64,000 nt of DNA from RYN-230 sp963837335 (GTDB lineage Bacteria; Actinomycetota; Actinomycetes; Streptosporangiales; Streptosporangiaceae). Below the pieces are notes generated by a model that had not been told where the DNA came from, made no database searches, and saw only the letters and a list, made by a program, of their open reading frames with translations. This document shows, piece by piece, positions 35,440 to 46,281 of the stretch (the stretch's first letter is position 1; every line of letters begins with the position of its first letter). The stretch spans positions 1 through 64,000 of the forward strand of contig CAWINS010000045.1 in assembly GCA_963837335.1 (NCBI GenBank), written 5' to 3'. Made by a program: the position numbers and the translations under genes.

Positions 35440-36132
35440 ATGCCGCGCACAAGATCGCGCTATGACGGGCATGCGGAATGGTATGACAGCTGGAACAGGC
35501 CGAGCGCCCTGCGAAACGCTTCCGATGTGCTGGATCTGCTCGGCCCCGGTGAAGGGCTGTGCCTCGACCTGGGCTGTGGCAGCGGGCTCTACTTTGACGT
35601 TCTGGCTGCCACCGGGCGGACCGTGGTGGGCCTGGACGGCTCGGCCGACCAATTGCGCATCGCCCGGGAACGGTCCAGCCAGATCGTGCAGGGGGACGCG
35701 GCCAGCCTGCCGTTTGCCGACTGCACGTTCCCCGCCGTGGCCACGCTGTGGATCTCGACCGATGTCGATGACTTCGCGGCCGTGCTGGCGGAGGCGGCGC
35801 GGGTCCTGACGCCAGGAGGGCGGCTGGTCTTCTACGGCGCCCATCCCTGTTTCAACGGGCCGCACTCGCAATGGATGGACGACGGCGGCATTCTCGCGCA
35901 CCCGACGTACCGCCTGGCGGGATGGCATCACGAGGCGCCTTGGTGGGGTGTCAATGTCCGCAGGCGAGTCGGAATGCGGCATCACACGCTTGCTGATCTG
36001 CTCAATGCCTTCATCAGCACCGGGCTGGTGATCGAGCGGGTAGCCGAGCCGGGAGATCGGCCGTTGCCGGTTAGCCTCGCCATCCGCGCGCGCAAGCCAG
36101 CCGTAACACCAAGCCCAGCCGTAACGGGATAG
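35440..36132 (+). CDS. Class I SAM-dependent methyltransferase
   Basis: A 230-residue methyltransferase of the ubiquinone/menaquinone-C-methyltransferase-like (Methyltransf_11) type. Motif I is LCLDLGCGSGLYFDVLAATG; the following acidic residue is in VVGLDGSADQLRIARER; motif II is VQGDAASLPFADCTFPAVAT and motif III VLTPGGRLVFYGAHP. ATG 35440 (GGGAG seven bases upstream) is preferred to GTG 35410. The substrate is unknown; the bulky C-terminal part (GWHHEAPWWGVNVRRRVGMR) probably binds it. A strong hairpin follows the stop. Confidence 0.9.
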   Translation: MPRTRSRYDGHAEWYDSWNRPSALRNASDVLDLLGPGEGLCLDLGCGSGLYFDVLAATGRTVVGLDGSADQLRIARERSSQIVQGDAASLPFADCTFPAVATLWISTDVDDFAAVLAEAARVLTPGGRLVFYGAHPCFNGPHSQWMDDGGILAHPTYRLAGWHHEAPWWGVNVRRRVGMRHHTLADLLNAFISTGLVIERVAEPGDRPLPVSLAIRARKPAVTPSPAVTG

Positions 36133-36156
36133 GCCGTTCGGTGGCGCCAGTCAGCT

Positions 36157-36206
36157 CGTGATCAGCCGATTGGTGTCACCACAGCGACACCAATCGGTTG
36201 ATCACG
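36157..36206. terminator. Strong bidirectional terminator hairpin
   Basis: A 21-bp stem (36157-36177 pairing with 36186-36206) with an eight-base loop and only one G-U wobble. It sits 25 bases after the stop of the plus-strand methyltransferase and faces the minus-strand acyl-CoA ligase transcript. Such a stem would stop transcription from either side. A T-tract is lacking. Confidence 0.75.
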
Positions 36207-36234
36207 CTCGCCGGATGCCGCTGGGGAGCGCTCC

Positions 36235-36437
36235 GGCGGGCGGTCAGGTGAGGTGCTGACCAGCTGGATCGGGCGTGGCCGCGCGGATAGGCGGGGATGC
36301 GGCCGCACTCCTGGTAGCCGAGGCGGGCGTAGAGCCCGGGGCCTGGAACGAGTGGAGCACAGGGCGACCTGGTCGCAGCCGCGGCGGCGGACCTCCTGCT
36401 CAGCCGAGGCCAGGAGCGGCCGGGCGGCCGGCTGCCG
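36235..36437 (-). pseudogene. C-terminal remnant of a GNAT N-acetyltransferase
   Basis: Translating the minus strand gives LLASAEQEVRRRGCDQVAL in one frame. It continues in another as PGLYARLGYQECGRIPAYPR then GHA, the C-terminal half of a GNAT acetyltransferase (acetyl-CoA-binding helix and the YxxxGY end). The N-terminal half is missing because the acyl-CoA ligase stop codon lies immediately upstream. At least two frameshifts are present. It is a gene fragment left beside the ligase. Confidence 0.7.
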
Positions 36438-38141
36438 TTACCGGAGTGCGTCGGCGCCGTCGTAGTGCGCGGCGTGGGTGACCCGCAGCTTGTACTTGAG
36501 GACCTTGCCGCCCACGGTCTCCGGCAGGGCATCCGCGAACACCACGGCCTTGGGCGTCTCGTACCCGGCCAGCGCCGCGCGGCAATGCGCGATGAGCTCG
36601 GCCTCGGTCGTAGTGTCCCCGGGCGTGCGGATCACCACCGCGGTCACGGCCTCACCCCAGTGCGGGTGCGGCAGCCCGATGACGGCGGACTTGGCCACCC
36701 CCGGGTGCAGCCCGAGCACCGCCTCCACGCGCAGGCTGGACACGTTCTCGCCGCCCGTCTTCACGATGTCCTTGTAGCGGTCCAGCATCACCCGCAGCCC
36801 CTCGTCGTCGTAGACGCAGCTGTCGCCGGAGTGGAACCAGCCGAAGCGGAACGCCTCGCGGGTCGCCGCCTCGTCGCGGTAGTAGCCGGACATCATCGAC
36901 GGGGAGCGGTACACCGCCTCGCCGGGCGTGCCCGGGGACGACTTGAGGTCGCGGCCCTCCGGGTCCAGCACCGTCGAGGCGAGCACCGGGCTCGGCACGC
37001 CCACGTAGTTCTGCTTCGGCGCGGTGCGCGCGTACAGCTCGGGCCACTTGTCCGGCCAGAACCGGTGGCACGAGATGGACTCGGTCTGGCCGAAGATCTC
37101 GAACACCAGCAGATCCTCGCCGCAGTGCTGCTTCATCGACGCCAGCGTGGCCGGGGGGAGCGCCGCCCAGCCGTAGACGATGACCTTGAGGCTGCGCGCG
37201 TCGAGGCCGGGACGCTGGGTGAGCACGGCGTCCAGGGCGTTGACCATCGCGGGGGAGCCGGCCCACAGCGCGGTCACCCGCTCCTCGGCGATCATCTCGG
37301 CGATGCGGCCCGGATCCGGCTTGCGGCCCAGGATGAGCGTGCCGCCCGACAGGAACACCGAATAGGTGAAGGGCTGGTCGCCGACGTGGTAGAGCATCGG
37401 CAGGAACGTGCCGACCCGCAGCTCCGACTCGATGCGCAGGCCCCGGGTCAGGGACAGCGCGAACCCGTAGGCCGCCATGTAGCTGCAGGTGTGCGAGATC
37501 ATCACGCCCTTGGGCATCGCGGTGGTGCCCGAGGTGAACAGGAGTTCCCAGATGTCGTCGCCGTGGATCTCCACGTCCGGCTCGGTGACCGGCTGGCCGG
37601 CCACGAAGTCGGTGAACGAGACGCTGCCGGGGACGGGTCCGCCGCCGATGGTGATGGTGACGGCCACCTCCAGCCCGTTGGCCGCGAACGGCGCCCGGGC
37701 CGCCGGCCAGAACTCGGCGTCCACGACCGCCAGCTTGGGCTCGACCAGCCTGATCATGGCCGACACCATGTCCGGGGCCATCATCGGGTTCATCGGCGCG
37801 ACCACCAGGCCGGCCTTGGCCGCGCCGATCTTGATCAGGTAGCCCTCGACCGAGTTCTCGCAGAACAGCATGACCACGTCGCCGCGGTCCAGGCCGCGGG
37901 CCAGCAGGGCGTTCGAGATCTGGTTGGCGACCTGGTCGGCCTGCCGGTAGGTCAGCCGCGCGAAGGCGGGATCCGCGTAGGCGCCCTCCCGGCCGATCAG
38001 GGCTTCGGTGTCGGGGAAGCTCCACGTCATGCGCTCGAGCAGATCGCCGACGCTGGTGCGCTCCCAGCGGTGCGTGGCGCGCCGGTGGTGCAGACTCGTC
38101 ACATCGAAGTCAGTCGCAGTGAAGTCCGCGGCCATCGCCAC
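36438..38141 (-). CDS. AMP-forming acyl-CoA synthetase/ligase
   Basis: A 565-567-residue ANL-superfamily ligase. Core motifs are LLFTSGTTAMPKGVMISH (P-loop), VFEIFGQTES (A5 region), GWFHSGDSCVYDDEGL and DRYKDIVKTGGENVSS (hinge), and the catalytic Lys near VGGKVLKYKLR. The N-terminal VGDLLERMTWSFPDTEALIG is typical of fatty or aromatic acid-CoA ligases. It would activate a carboxylic acid to its CoA thioester with ATP. GTG 38141 has AAAGGA five bases upstream; ATG 38135 is the alternative. It is divergent from the carboxylase operon and probably supplies its substrate. Confidence 0.92.
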   Translation of the reverse strand: MAMAADFTATDFDVTSLHHRRATHRWERTSVGDLLERMTWSFPDTEALIGREGAYADPAFARLTYRQADQVANQISNALLARGLDRGDVVMLFCENSVEGYLIKIGAAKAGLVVAPMNPMMAPDMVSAMIRLVEPKLAVVDAEFWPAARAPFAANGLEVAVTITIGGGPVPGSVSFTDFVAGQPVTEPDVEIHGDDIWELLFTSGTTAMPKGVMISHTCSYMAAYGFALSLTRGLRIESELRVGTFLPMLYHVGDQPFTYSVFLSGGTLILGRKPDPGRIAEMIAEERVTALWAGSPAMVNALDAVLTQRPGLDARSLKVIVYGWAALPPATLASMKQHCGEDLLVFEIFGQTESISCHRFWPDKWPELYARTAPKQNYVGVPSPVLASTVLDPEGRDLKSSPGTPGEAVYRSPSMMSGYYRDEAATREAFRFGWFHSGDSCVYDDEGLRVMLDRYKDIVKTGGENVSSLRVEAVLGLHPGVAKSAVIGLPHPHWGEAVTAVVIRTPGDTTTEAELIAHCRAALAGYETPKAVVFADALPETVGGKVLKYKLRVTHAAHYDGADALR

Positions 38142-38370
38142 TCACGTCCTTTCGGCGGGGTGATCGCGCAAAGCTGGTCGTCGCCTGCGACCAGGAAAGT
38201 GACTTGGTGTTCACTACAGTGGTCACTGTAGGCATCGCGTCACCGCTTGAAAAGGCCCAACCGGAATCCGGTTGCCCAGTCTGGCGCCTGAAGTGAATCG
38301 CAGTTAACCTCAGCACACGACGGGGCACCCAACCGGGCACACGATCGAGCACACGACCAAAGGGGGCTGC

Positions 38371-39969
<1,599 letters not shown>

Positions 39970-39975
39970 GCCGGG

Positions 39976-42072
39976 GTGACCACACAGATGACCACGCCGA
40001 TGAGCATCAGCAAGCTCCTGATCGCCAACCGCGCCGAGATCGCGTCGCGGATCATCCGCACGGCCCGCGCGATGGACATCACCACCGTGGCGGTGTTCTC
40101 CGATCCCGACGCCGGGCTGCCTTTCGTACTCGAGGCCGACGAGGCCGTCCGGCTGCCCGGGTCGGCCCCGGCCGACACCTACCTGCGCGGCGAGGCGCTG
40201 ATCGCCGCGGCCACCGCCACCGGCGCGGACGCGGTGCACCCGGGCTACGGGTTCCTCTCCGAGAACGCCGCCTTCGCCCGGGCCTGCGCCGCGGCCGGGC
40301 TGACCTTCGTCGGGCCGTCGCCCGGGGCCATCGAGGCCATGGGCTCCAAGATCGCGGCGAAAGAGCTGATGGCCAGCGCGGGGGTACCCGTGCTGCCCGG
40401 TGCTGTTTTCGACGACGGGGCCGAGCCCGATCCGGCCGAGCTGCGCAAGGCGGCGGAGGACATCGGCTTTCCCGTGCTGGTCAAGGCGGCCTACGGCGGC
40501 GGTGGCCGGGGCATGCGGATCGTGACCGGCCCCGGCGAGATCGTGGCGGCCGTGGCCAGCGCCCGCCGCGAGGCCGCGTCGGCCTTCGGCAACGGGACGG
40601 TGTTCCTGGAACGCTTCGTGGAGTCGCCGCGGCACGTCGAGGTCCAGATCCTCGGCGACCAGGCCGGCACCGTGGTGCACCTGTTCGAGCGGGAGTGCTC
40701 GATCCAGCGCCGCTACCAGAAGATCATCGAGGAAGCGCCGTCGCCGGCCGTGCGCGACGACCTGCGGGCCGAGCTGTGCCGGGCCGCGGTGGCGGCGGGC
40801 CAGGCCATCGGCTACGTCGGGGCCGGGACCGTCGAGTTCGTCCTGGACGCCTCGGGGCGCTTCTACTTCCTGGAGGTCAACACCCGGCTCCAGGTCGAGC
40901 ACCCGGTCACCGAGCTCATCACCGGCCTGGACCTGGTCCGGCTGCAGCTGGAGATCGCGGCGGGCCAGCCGCTGCCGCCGCAGGTCACCGGGGCCGATTT
41001 CACCGGCCACGCGATCGAGGCCCGGCTCTACGCCGAGGATGTGCCGGCCGGGTACCTGCCCGCGAGCGGCGACGTGCACACGCTCGAGATCGACGCCGCC
41101 GACGGGCTGCGGGTGGACGCGGGCTTCGCCTCCGGCACCCGGGTCAGCACGTTCTACGACTCGATGCTGGCCAAGGTGATCGGGTACGGCCCCACCCGGG
41201 ACGACGCCCGGCGGGTGCTGGCCGCGGCGCTGTCCCGGGCCCGGCTGCACGGCGTCGTGACCAACCGCGATCTGCTGGTGGGGATCCTGCGCGAGCCGGA
41301 GTTCGCGGCGGGCCAGATCGACACCGGCTACCTGGACCGGCACCGGCCGGAGGAGCTGAGCCCGCCCCACCCGCAGGCCGGGCCCGTGCACCTGCTCGCC
41401 GTAGCCCTGGCCGGGCAGGCCCGGCGGCGCGCGGAGGCCCCGGTGCTGGGCACGCTGCCCTCGGGCTGGCGGAACAACCCCAGCGCCCCGCAGCGGGCCA
41501 GCTACGAGCTGGACGGGCGGCCCGCCGAGGTGAGCTACCGCTTCGGCCGGGAGGGTCTGCAGGCCGCGGTAGACGGGGCCGCGGTAGACGGGGCCGTGCT
41601 GGACGGGGCCGTGCTGGACGGGGCCGAAGTGGACCGGGCCGCCGTGGGCGACGTGCTGCTGCACGGCACCCGGCCCGACCCGGACCGGGGCCCGGGCCGC
41701 ACGCTGGTCGACCTCGAGATCGGCGGGATCCGCCGGCTCATCCAGGTGACCCAGGCCGGCCGCACGTGCTACGTGGACAGCGTGCTCGGGCACAGCGTGG
41801 TGACCGAGGCCGACCGGTTCCCCGACCCGGCCGCCCTGGCCCAGGCCGGTTCCCTGCTCGCCCCGATGCCCGGGACCGTCGTCCGGGTCGAGGCCGCCGT
41901 GGGGGATCTGGTCGAGGCGGGGGCCGTGATCCTCGCCATCGAGGCCATGAAGATGGAGCACTCGATCCACGCGCCCGCCCGCGGCATCGTCACCGAACTC
42001 CCGATCAGCGTCGGCACCCAGGTCGACAGCGGGTCGGTGCTCGCCGTCCTGGAGGAGGAACCCCGTGACTGA
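39976..42072 (+). CDS. Acyl-CoA carboxylase biotin-carboxylase/BCCP (alpha) subunit
   Basis: A 698-residue two-function subunit. The biotin carboxylase domain begins ISKLLIANRAEIASRIIRTA and holds PGYGFLSENAAFARACAAAG, the ATP-grasp loop KAAYGGGGRGMRIVTG, FLERFVESPRHVEVQILGD, and FYFLEVNTRLQVEHPVTELI. A linker domain follows, then the biotin carrier with EAMKMEHSIHAPARG (biotinyl Lys in MKM). The linker contains a 15-bp repeat array. The start may be GTG 39976, ATG 39988 or ATG 40000. It works with the preceding beta subunit, whose stop is six bases upstream, to carboxylate an acyl-CoA. Confidence 0.94.
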   Translation: MTTQMTTPMSISKLLIANRAEIASRIIRTARAMDITTVAVFSDPDAGLPFVLEADEAVRLPGSAPADTYLRGEALIAAATATGADAVHPGYGFLSENAAFARACAAAGLTFVGPSPGAIEAMGSKIAAKELMASAGVPVLPGAVFDDGAEPDPAELRKAAEDIGFPVLVKAAYGGGGRGMRIVTGPGEIVAAVASARREAASAFGNGTVFLERFVESPRHVEVQILGDQAGTVVHLFERECSIQRRYQKIIEEAPSPAVRDDLRAELCRAAVAAGQAIGYVGAGTVEFVLDASGRFYFLEVNTRLQVEHPVTELITGLDLVRLQLEIAAGQPLPPQVTGADFTGHAIEARLYAEDVPAGYLPASGDVHTLEIDAADGLRVDAGFASGTRVSTFYDSMLAKVIGYGPTRDDARRVLAAALSRARLHGVVTNRDLLVGILREPEFAAGQIDTGYLDRHRPEELSPPHPQAGPVHLLAVALAGQARRRAEAPVLGTLPSGWRNNPSAPQRASYELDGRPAEVSYRFGREGLQAAVDGAAVDGAVLDGAVLDGAEVDRAAVGDVLLHGTRPDPDRGPGRTLVDLEIGGIRRLIQVTQAGRTCYVDSVLGHSVVTEADRFPDPAALAQAGSLLAPMPGTVVRVEAAVGDLVEAGAVILAIEAMKMEHSIHAPARGIVTELPISVGTQVDSGSVLAVLEEEPRD
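41563..41652. repeat. Six 15-bp tandem repeats in the biotin-subunit linker
   Basis: Units at 41563, 41578 (both GCCGCGGTAGACGGG), 41593, 41608 (both GCCGTGCTGGACGGG), 41623 and 41638 (degenerate). They encode AVDGA/AVLDG-type pentapeptides between the biotin carboxylase domain and the carrier domain. Confidence 0.9.
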
Positions 42073-42889
42073 CCCGGCCGGTGATGAGCCCGTGCGCCAC
42101 GAGCCCGTGCCTCATGAGCCCGTGCCTCATGAGCCCGTGCGTTATGCGGTCGTGCGTGGCGTGGCCTGGCTGACCATCGACCGCCCGGAAGCCCGCAACG
42201 CGCTGAGCAAGGCGGTGCGGGACGGCCTGTTCGCCGGGGTGCGCCGGTTCAACGACGACGAGAGCGCCAGGGTGCTCGTGCTCACCGGCGCCGGCGACCG
42301 CGCCTTCTGCGCGGGCGGGGACCTCAAGGAAATGGCGGCTGATTCGCTGACTGTGCCCCCGCCCGATTTCCTGCCCCAGTTTGGCCGCAACATCGATGTG
42401 GCCAAGCCCACCATCGCGGCCGTCAACGGCGTGGCGTACGCGGGCGGATTCCTGCTGGCGCAGAACTGTGACCTGTGTGTCGCGGCCGAGTCCGCCCGGT
42501 TCGCCGTGACCGAGGTCAAGGTGGGCCGCGGCTCACCCTGGGCGGTGCCGCTGTCCTGGCTGGTGCCGCCCCGCATCGCCATGCAGATCCTGCTCACCGG
42601 GGATCCGATCAGCGCGGCCCGGGCCTACGAGATCGGGCTGGTCAACCAGGTGGTGCCGGACGCCGAACTGGTCCCGGCCGTGCAGGCCCTCGCCGAGCGC
42701 ATCGCCGCGAACGCCCCGCTGTCGGTCATGGCCGCCAAGCGCACGGTCTACCTGGCGTTGCAGCACCGGCTGGACGACGCGTTCACGGCGGCGGACGAGA
42801 TCTGGGCGCCGGTCTACCACAGCGCGGACGCCCAGGAAGGCCCGGCCGCCTTCCGCGACAAGCGCCGCCCGGTCTGGACCGGCCGCTGA
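42065..42889 (+). CDS. Enoyl-CoA hydratase/isomerase family protein
   Basis: A 274-residue crotonase-fold protein. Conserved parts are VAWLTIDRPEARNALSKAVR, the oxyanion-hole FCAGGDLKEMAADSL, AVNGVAYAGGFLLAQNCDLC and VAAESARFAVTEVKVG, with YEIGLVNQVVPDAELVPAV. It would hydrate or isomerise an enoyl-CoA made by the neighbouring carboxylase, as isohexenylglutaconyl-CoA or methylglutaconyl-CoA hydratases do. GTG 42065 overlaps the end of the biotin subunit by eight bases. The first ~25 residues are repeat-derived (HEPVP units), so a start at one of the repeat GTG codons is possible. Confidence 0.92.
   Translation: MTDPAGDEPVRHEPVPHEPVPHEPVRYAVVRGVAWLTIDRPEARNALSKAVRDGLFAGVRRFNDDESARVLVLTGAGDRAFCAGGDLKEMAADSLTVPPPDFLPQFGRNIDVAKPTIAAVNGVAYAGGFLLAQNCDLCVAAESARFAVTEVKVGRGSPWAVPLSWLVPPRIAMQILLTGDPISAARAYEIGLVNQVVPDAELVPAVQALAERIAANAPLSVMAAKRTVYLALQHRLDDAFTAADEIWAPVYHSADAQEGPAAFRDKRRPVWTGR
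42086..42145. repeat. Four 15-bp tandem repeats at the hydratase N-terminus
   Basis: Units of the type GAGCCCGTGCCTCAT at 42086, 42101, 42116 and 42131. In frame they give EPVRH, EPVPH, EPVPH and EPVRY. Each unit brings an in-frame GTG, a potential start codon. Confidence 0.92.
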
Positions 42890-43722
42890 TGCCCGCCGAC
42901 CTGAGCGCGCTCACCGCCGACCTGGTCGCCGAGACGGCCTGGCTGGACGAGGTCCTCGGCGCGCTGCCCCCCGCCCAGTGGCAGCTCCGCACGCCCGCCC
43001 CCGGCTGGACCATCGCCGATCAAGTCAGCCACCTGGCCTACTTCGACGAGGCGACCCTGCTGTCGATCCGCGACCCGGACCTGTTCCGGCTCGACGCCGA
43101 GGCCGTGGCCGGGCGGGGCAGCGACTTCCCCGACCAGATCGCCGCCGAGTACCGCCACCTGGGCGGGGCCGAACTGCTGCGCTGGTTCCGGACCGCCCGC
43201 CAGGCTCTGCTGGACGGCTACGCGAGCGCCGACCCCGCCGCCCGGCTGCCCTGGTACGGCCTGGACATGGGGCTCGCGTCGTCGGTCACGGCCCGGCTGA
43301 TGGAAACCTGGGCGCACGGCCAGGACATCGCCGACACCCTCGGCATTGAGCGGCCGGCCACCAGCCGGCTGCGCCACGTCGCGCACCTCGGCGTGCGCAG
43401 CCTGGCCTACAGCTACGCGGTCAACGGCCTGCCGCAGCCGGATGCCCCCATCCGGGTCGAGCTCGCGGCGCCCGACGGCGGCCAGTGGACCTGGGGTCCC
43501 GAGGACGCCGCCGACCGGGTCACCGGTACGGCGCTCGACTTCTGCCTCGTGGTCACCCAGCGGCGGCATCGCACCGACACCGGGCTGGTGATCACCGGCC
43601 AGACCGCCGGTCAGTGGATCGCCATCGCGCAGGCCTTCGCCGGGGCGGCCGGGCGGGGCCGGCCCCCGCGCAGTGGGACCAGGACCCGAGCGGCCGCGCC
43701 GCCGGGAGGGGCGCCAGCATGA
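42889..43722 (+). CDS. Maleylpyruvate isomerase-fold (DinB-like) metal-binding protein
   Basis: A 277-residue protein of the actinobacterial TIGR03084-type family with the mycothiol-dependent maleylpyruvate isomerase fold. It shows LTADLVAETAWLDEVLGALP, TPAPGWTIADQVSHLAYFDE (metal-binding His), YGLDMGLASSVTARLMETWA followed by HGQDIADTLG (HGxD ligand motif), and a C-terminal MDMPI-like domain. Its ATG shares the A of the preceding TGA. It may use mycothiol or act on a CoA-related substrate; the exact reaction is not known. The C-terminal tail is Arg/Pro-rich. Confidence 0.88.
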   Translation: MPADLSALTADLVAETAWLDEVLGALPPAQWQLRTPAPGWTIADQVSHLAYFDEATLLSIRDPDLFRLDAEAVAGRGSDFPDQIAAEYRHLGGAELLRWFRTARQALLDGYASADPAARLPWYGLDMGLASSVTARLMETWAHGQDIADTLGIERPATSRLRHVAHLGVRSLAYSYAVNGLPQPDAPIRVELAAPDGGQWTWGPEDAADRVTGTALDFCLVVTQRRHRTDTGLVITGQTAGQWIAIAQAFAGAAGRGRPPRSGTRTRAAAPPGGAPA

Positions 43723-45640
43723 CGGCAGCCCAGAGCCGGCCAGCCCAGAATCAGCCAGCCCAGAACCAGCCAGCCCAGAACCAGCCAGCCCGGAGCCCGG
43801 ACCGCGCCGCCCGGTCCGGATCGCCAACTCATCCGGCTTCTACGGCGACCGCGCCGCCGCGGCCCGGGAGATGGTCGAGGGCGGTCCCATCGACGTCCTC
43901 ACCGGCGACTACCTGGCCGAGCTGACCATGCTGATCCTGTGGAAAGCCCAGCAGAAGGACCCGGCCACGGGCTACGCCCGCACCGCGGCGACCCAGCTGG
44001 AGCACGTGCTCGGCACCTGCCTCGACCGCGGCATCAAGATCGTCAACAACGCCGGCGGCCTCAATCCCGCGGGCCTGGCCCGGGAGTTCGGGGCGCTCGC
44101 CGAGCGCCTCGGCCTGCATCCGCAGATCGCCTACGTCACCGGCGATGACCTGCTCCCGCGCCTGCACCAATTGCTCTCTAACGGGGAGGCGCTGGCCCAC
44201 CTGGATACCGGCCAGCCACTGAGCGGCGCCGGGGGCAAGCCGGTCACCGCGAACGCCTACCTCGGCGGCTGGGGCATCACCGCGGCGCTCGGCGCCGGCG
44301 CCGACATCGTGGTCTGCCCGCGTGTCACCGACGCCTCGCTCGTCACCGGGCCGGCCGCCTGGTGGCACGGCTGGCACCGGGAGGACTTCGACCAGCTGGC
44401 CGGGGCCGTGCTCGCGGGCCACGTGATCGAGTGCGGCCCTCAGGCCACCGGGGGCAACTACTCGTTCCTGGACGAGATCACCGACCGCCGTTACCCGGGC
44501 TTCCCGATCGCCGAGGTCGCGGCGGACGGCAGCAGCGTGATCACCAAGCATCCGGACACCGGCGGACTGGTCTCGCCGGGTACCGTCACCGCCCAGCTGC
44601 TCTACGAGATTGCCGAGCCGGCCTACCCCAACCCGGATGTCGTCGCGCACTTCGACACGGTCACGCTCGCGCAGGACGGCCCGGACCGGGTGCGGCTGTC
44701 CGGTACCCGGGGCAGCCCGCCGCCGCCCACGGCCAAGGTGGCGATCAACTTCCTCGGCGGCTACCGGAACACGATGACGCTGGTGCTGACCGGGCTGGAC
44801 ATCGAGGAGAAGGCGGCCTGGGCGGAGCAGGAACTGTTCGGCATCCTCGGCGGCCGCGAGCAGTTCGCCGACGTCGATGTGCGGCTGCTGCGCTTCGACC
44901 GGCCCGACGCGCCCACCAACGAGCAGGCCACCGCGCACCTGCGGATCACGGTCAAGGACCCCGACCCGCGTAAGGTCGGCCGCCGCTTCTCCAACGCCAC
45001 CATGGAACTGGCCCTCGGCGGGTACGCGGGGTTCCACACCACGACCCCACCCGCGCCGGAAAGCGCGTACGGGGTCTACTGGCCCGCGCTCGTGCCTGCC
45101 GCGGTGGTGCCGCACGCGGTGGTGCTCCCGGACGGCACCACCCTGCCGATCGCGCCCACCGCCCCGGAGGACACCGCCCCGGCGCCGTCCGTCCGGTCAG
45201 ACAGCCCGGTTAACCCGGAGGACGCCGCCCCGCAGCCCGGCGGCGCGCACCCCGGCGGCCCGCCGGCTGGCGCTGAACCCGCCGCTGCGGGGCCGGTGGT
45301 CGCCGCCCCGCTGGGCCGGATCTGCGCCGCCCGCTCGGGAGACAAGGGCGGCAACGCCAACATCGGGATCTGGACCCGCGACCCGGCCGCCTATCCCTGG
45401 CTACGCGACTACCTCACCGTCAACCGGCTCCGGGTGCTGCTGCCCGAGTGTGCCCCGCTCGAGGTGCGCCGCTTCGAGCTGCCCAACCTCAGCGCCCTCA
45501 ACTTCGTCATCATCGGCCTGCTGGGGGAGGGCGTGGCCGCCTCCACCCGGCCGGACCCCCAGGCCAAGGGCCTGGGGGAGTACCTGCGTTCGCGCACCGC
45601 CGAGATCCCCGCGGCGCTGCTCGACCGGGGTGGCTCATGA
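43719..45640 (+). CDS. atuA: AtuA-family (acyclic terpene utilisation, DUF1446) protein, frameshift near N-terminus
   Basis: About 640 residues. The DUF1446/AtuA domain opens RRPVRIANSSGFYGDRAAAA and includes GDYLAELTMLILWKAQQKDP, LDRGIKIVNNAGGLNPAGLA, GGWGITAALGAGADIVVCPR and ECGPQATGGNYSFLDEI. A Pro/Ala-rich linker leads to the C-terminal part AARSGDKGGNANIGIWTRD. AtuA is required for geraniol/citronellol catabolism in Pseudomonas, though its biochemical step is not settled. ATG 43719 has GGGAGG upstream and overlaps the previous stop (ATGA), but its frame runs into a 15-bp repeat array and then the wrong frame. One base change near 43800-43820 is needed to reach the domain. The in-frame alternative is GTG 43673. 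Confidence 0.88.
43726..43800. repeat. Five 15-bp tandem repeats directly after the AtuA start codon
   Basis: Units based on CAGCCCAGAACCAGC at 43726, 43741, 43756, 43771 and 43786. They begin five bases after ATG 43719 and encode QPAQN pentapeptides in the ATG frame, or ASPEP in the frame of the downstream domain. Confidence 0.92.
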
Positions 45641-46278
45641 CGAGCGCCGCCGAAGCCCCCCGCCCGGCCCGGCCACAGGATGGCCAGCCTCAAGATCAGC
45701 GGCGCCGTGACCCCCGGCGCCGCCAGCGGATCCTCAGCGCGGCCGCCGAACTGGTCGCGGAGCGGGGGTACCACGAGGTCGGCATGGCCGACATCGGCGC
45801 GGCCGCGGGGATCACCGGATCGGCGATCTACCGGCACTTCGACGGGAAGTCCGCGGTCCTCGTGGCCATGTTCGACCACGTGATCGACGACCTGTCCCGG
45901 GAGGCCAGCGAGATCGTCGCCTCCGGCGGGGACGCCCAGGCCATCCTGCGCGGGCTCGTCCGAACGCAGGTCCGGTTCGTCCTCCGCGACCGGAGGCTGG
46001 CGCAGGTCTATCACAACGAGGTGGCCAACCTCCCCGAGGAGGACCGGCACCGGCTGCGCCGCAAGCAGCGGCTGTACATCGAGGAATGGGTCCACGTCCT
46101 CGCCCAGCTCCGCCCGGACGCCGCGGACGCTACCGTCCGGGCCCTCGTCCACGCGTCCGTCGGGGCCATCCAGTCCGTGCTCTTCTACCAGAGCGGCCTG
46201 AGCGATGATCAGCTGGCCGCGCTGATGTCCTCCATCGCCGAGGCATCCCTGTTCGCTCCCGAACCAGCACGGAGCTGA
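45637..46278 (+). CDS. TetR/AcrR-family regulator of the acyl-CoA cluster
   Basis: A 213-residue TetR protein. The HTH reads ILSAAAELVAERGYHEVGMA, DIGAAAGITGSAIYRHFDGK and SAVLVAMFDHVI. The C-terminal domain, with VRTQVRFVLRDRRLAQVYHN and EEWVHVLAQLRPDAADATVR, resembles acyl-CoA-responsive regulators of fatty acid and branched-chain catabolism (KstR2/FadR-like). The ATG overlaps the AtuA stop (ATGA), so it belongs to the operon it probably controls. The operator was not identified. Confidence 0.9.
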   Translation: MTSAAEAPRPARPQDGQPQDQRRRDPRRRQRILSAAAELVAERGYHEVGMADIGAAAGITGSAIYRHFDGKSAVLVAMFDHVIDDLSREASEIVASGGDAQAILRGLVRTQVRFVLRDRRLAQVYHNEVANLPEEDRHRLRRKQRLYIEEWVHVLAQLRPDAADATVRALVHASVGAIQSVLFYQSGLSDDQLAALMSSIAEASLFAPEPARS

Positions 46279-46281
46279 CCA

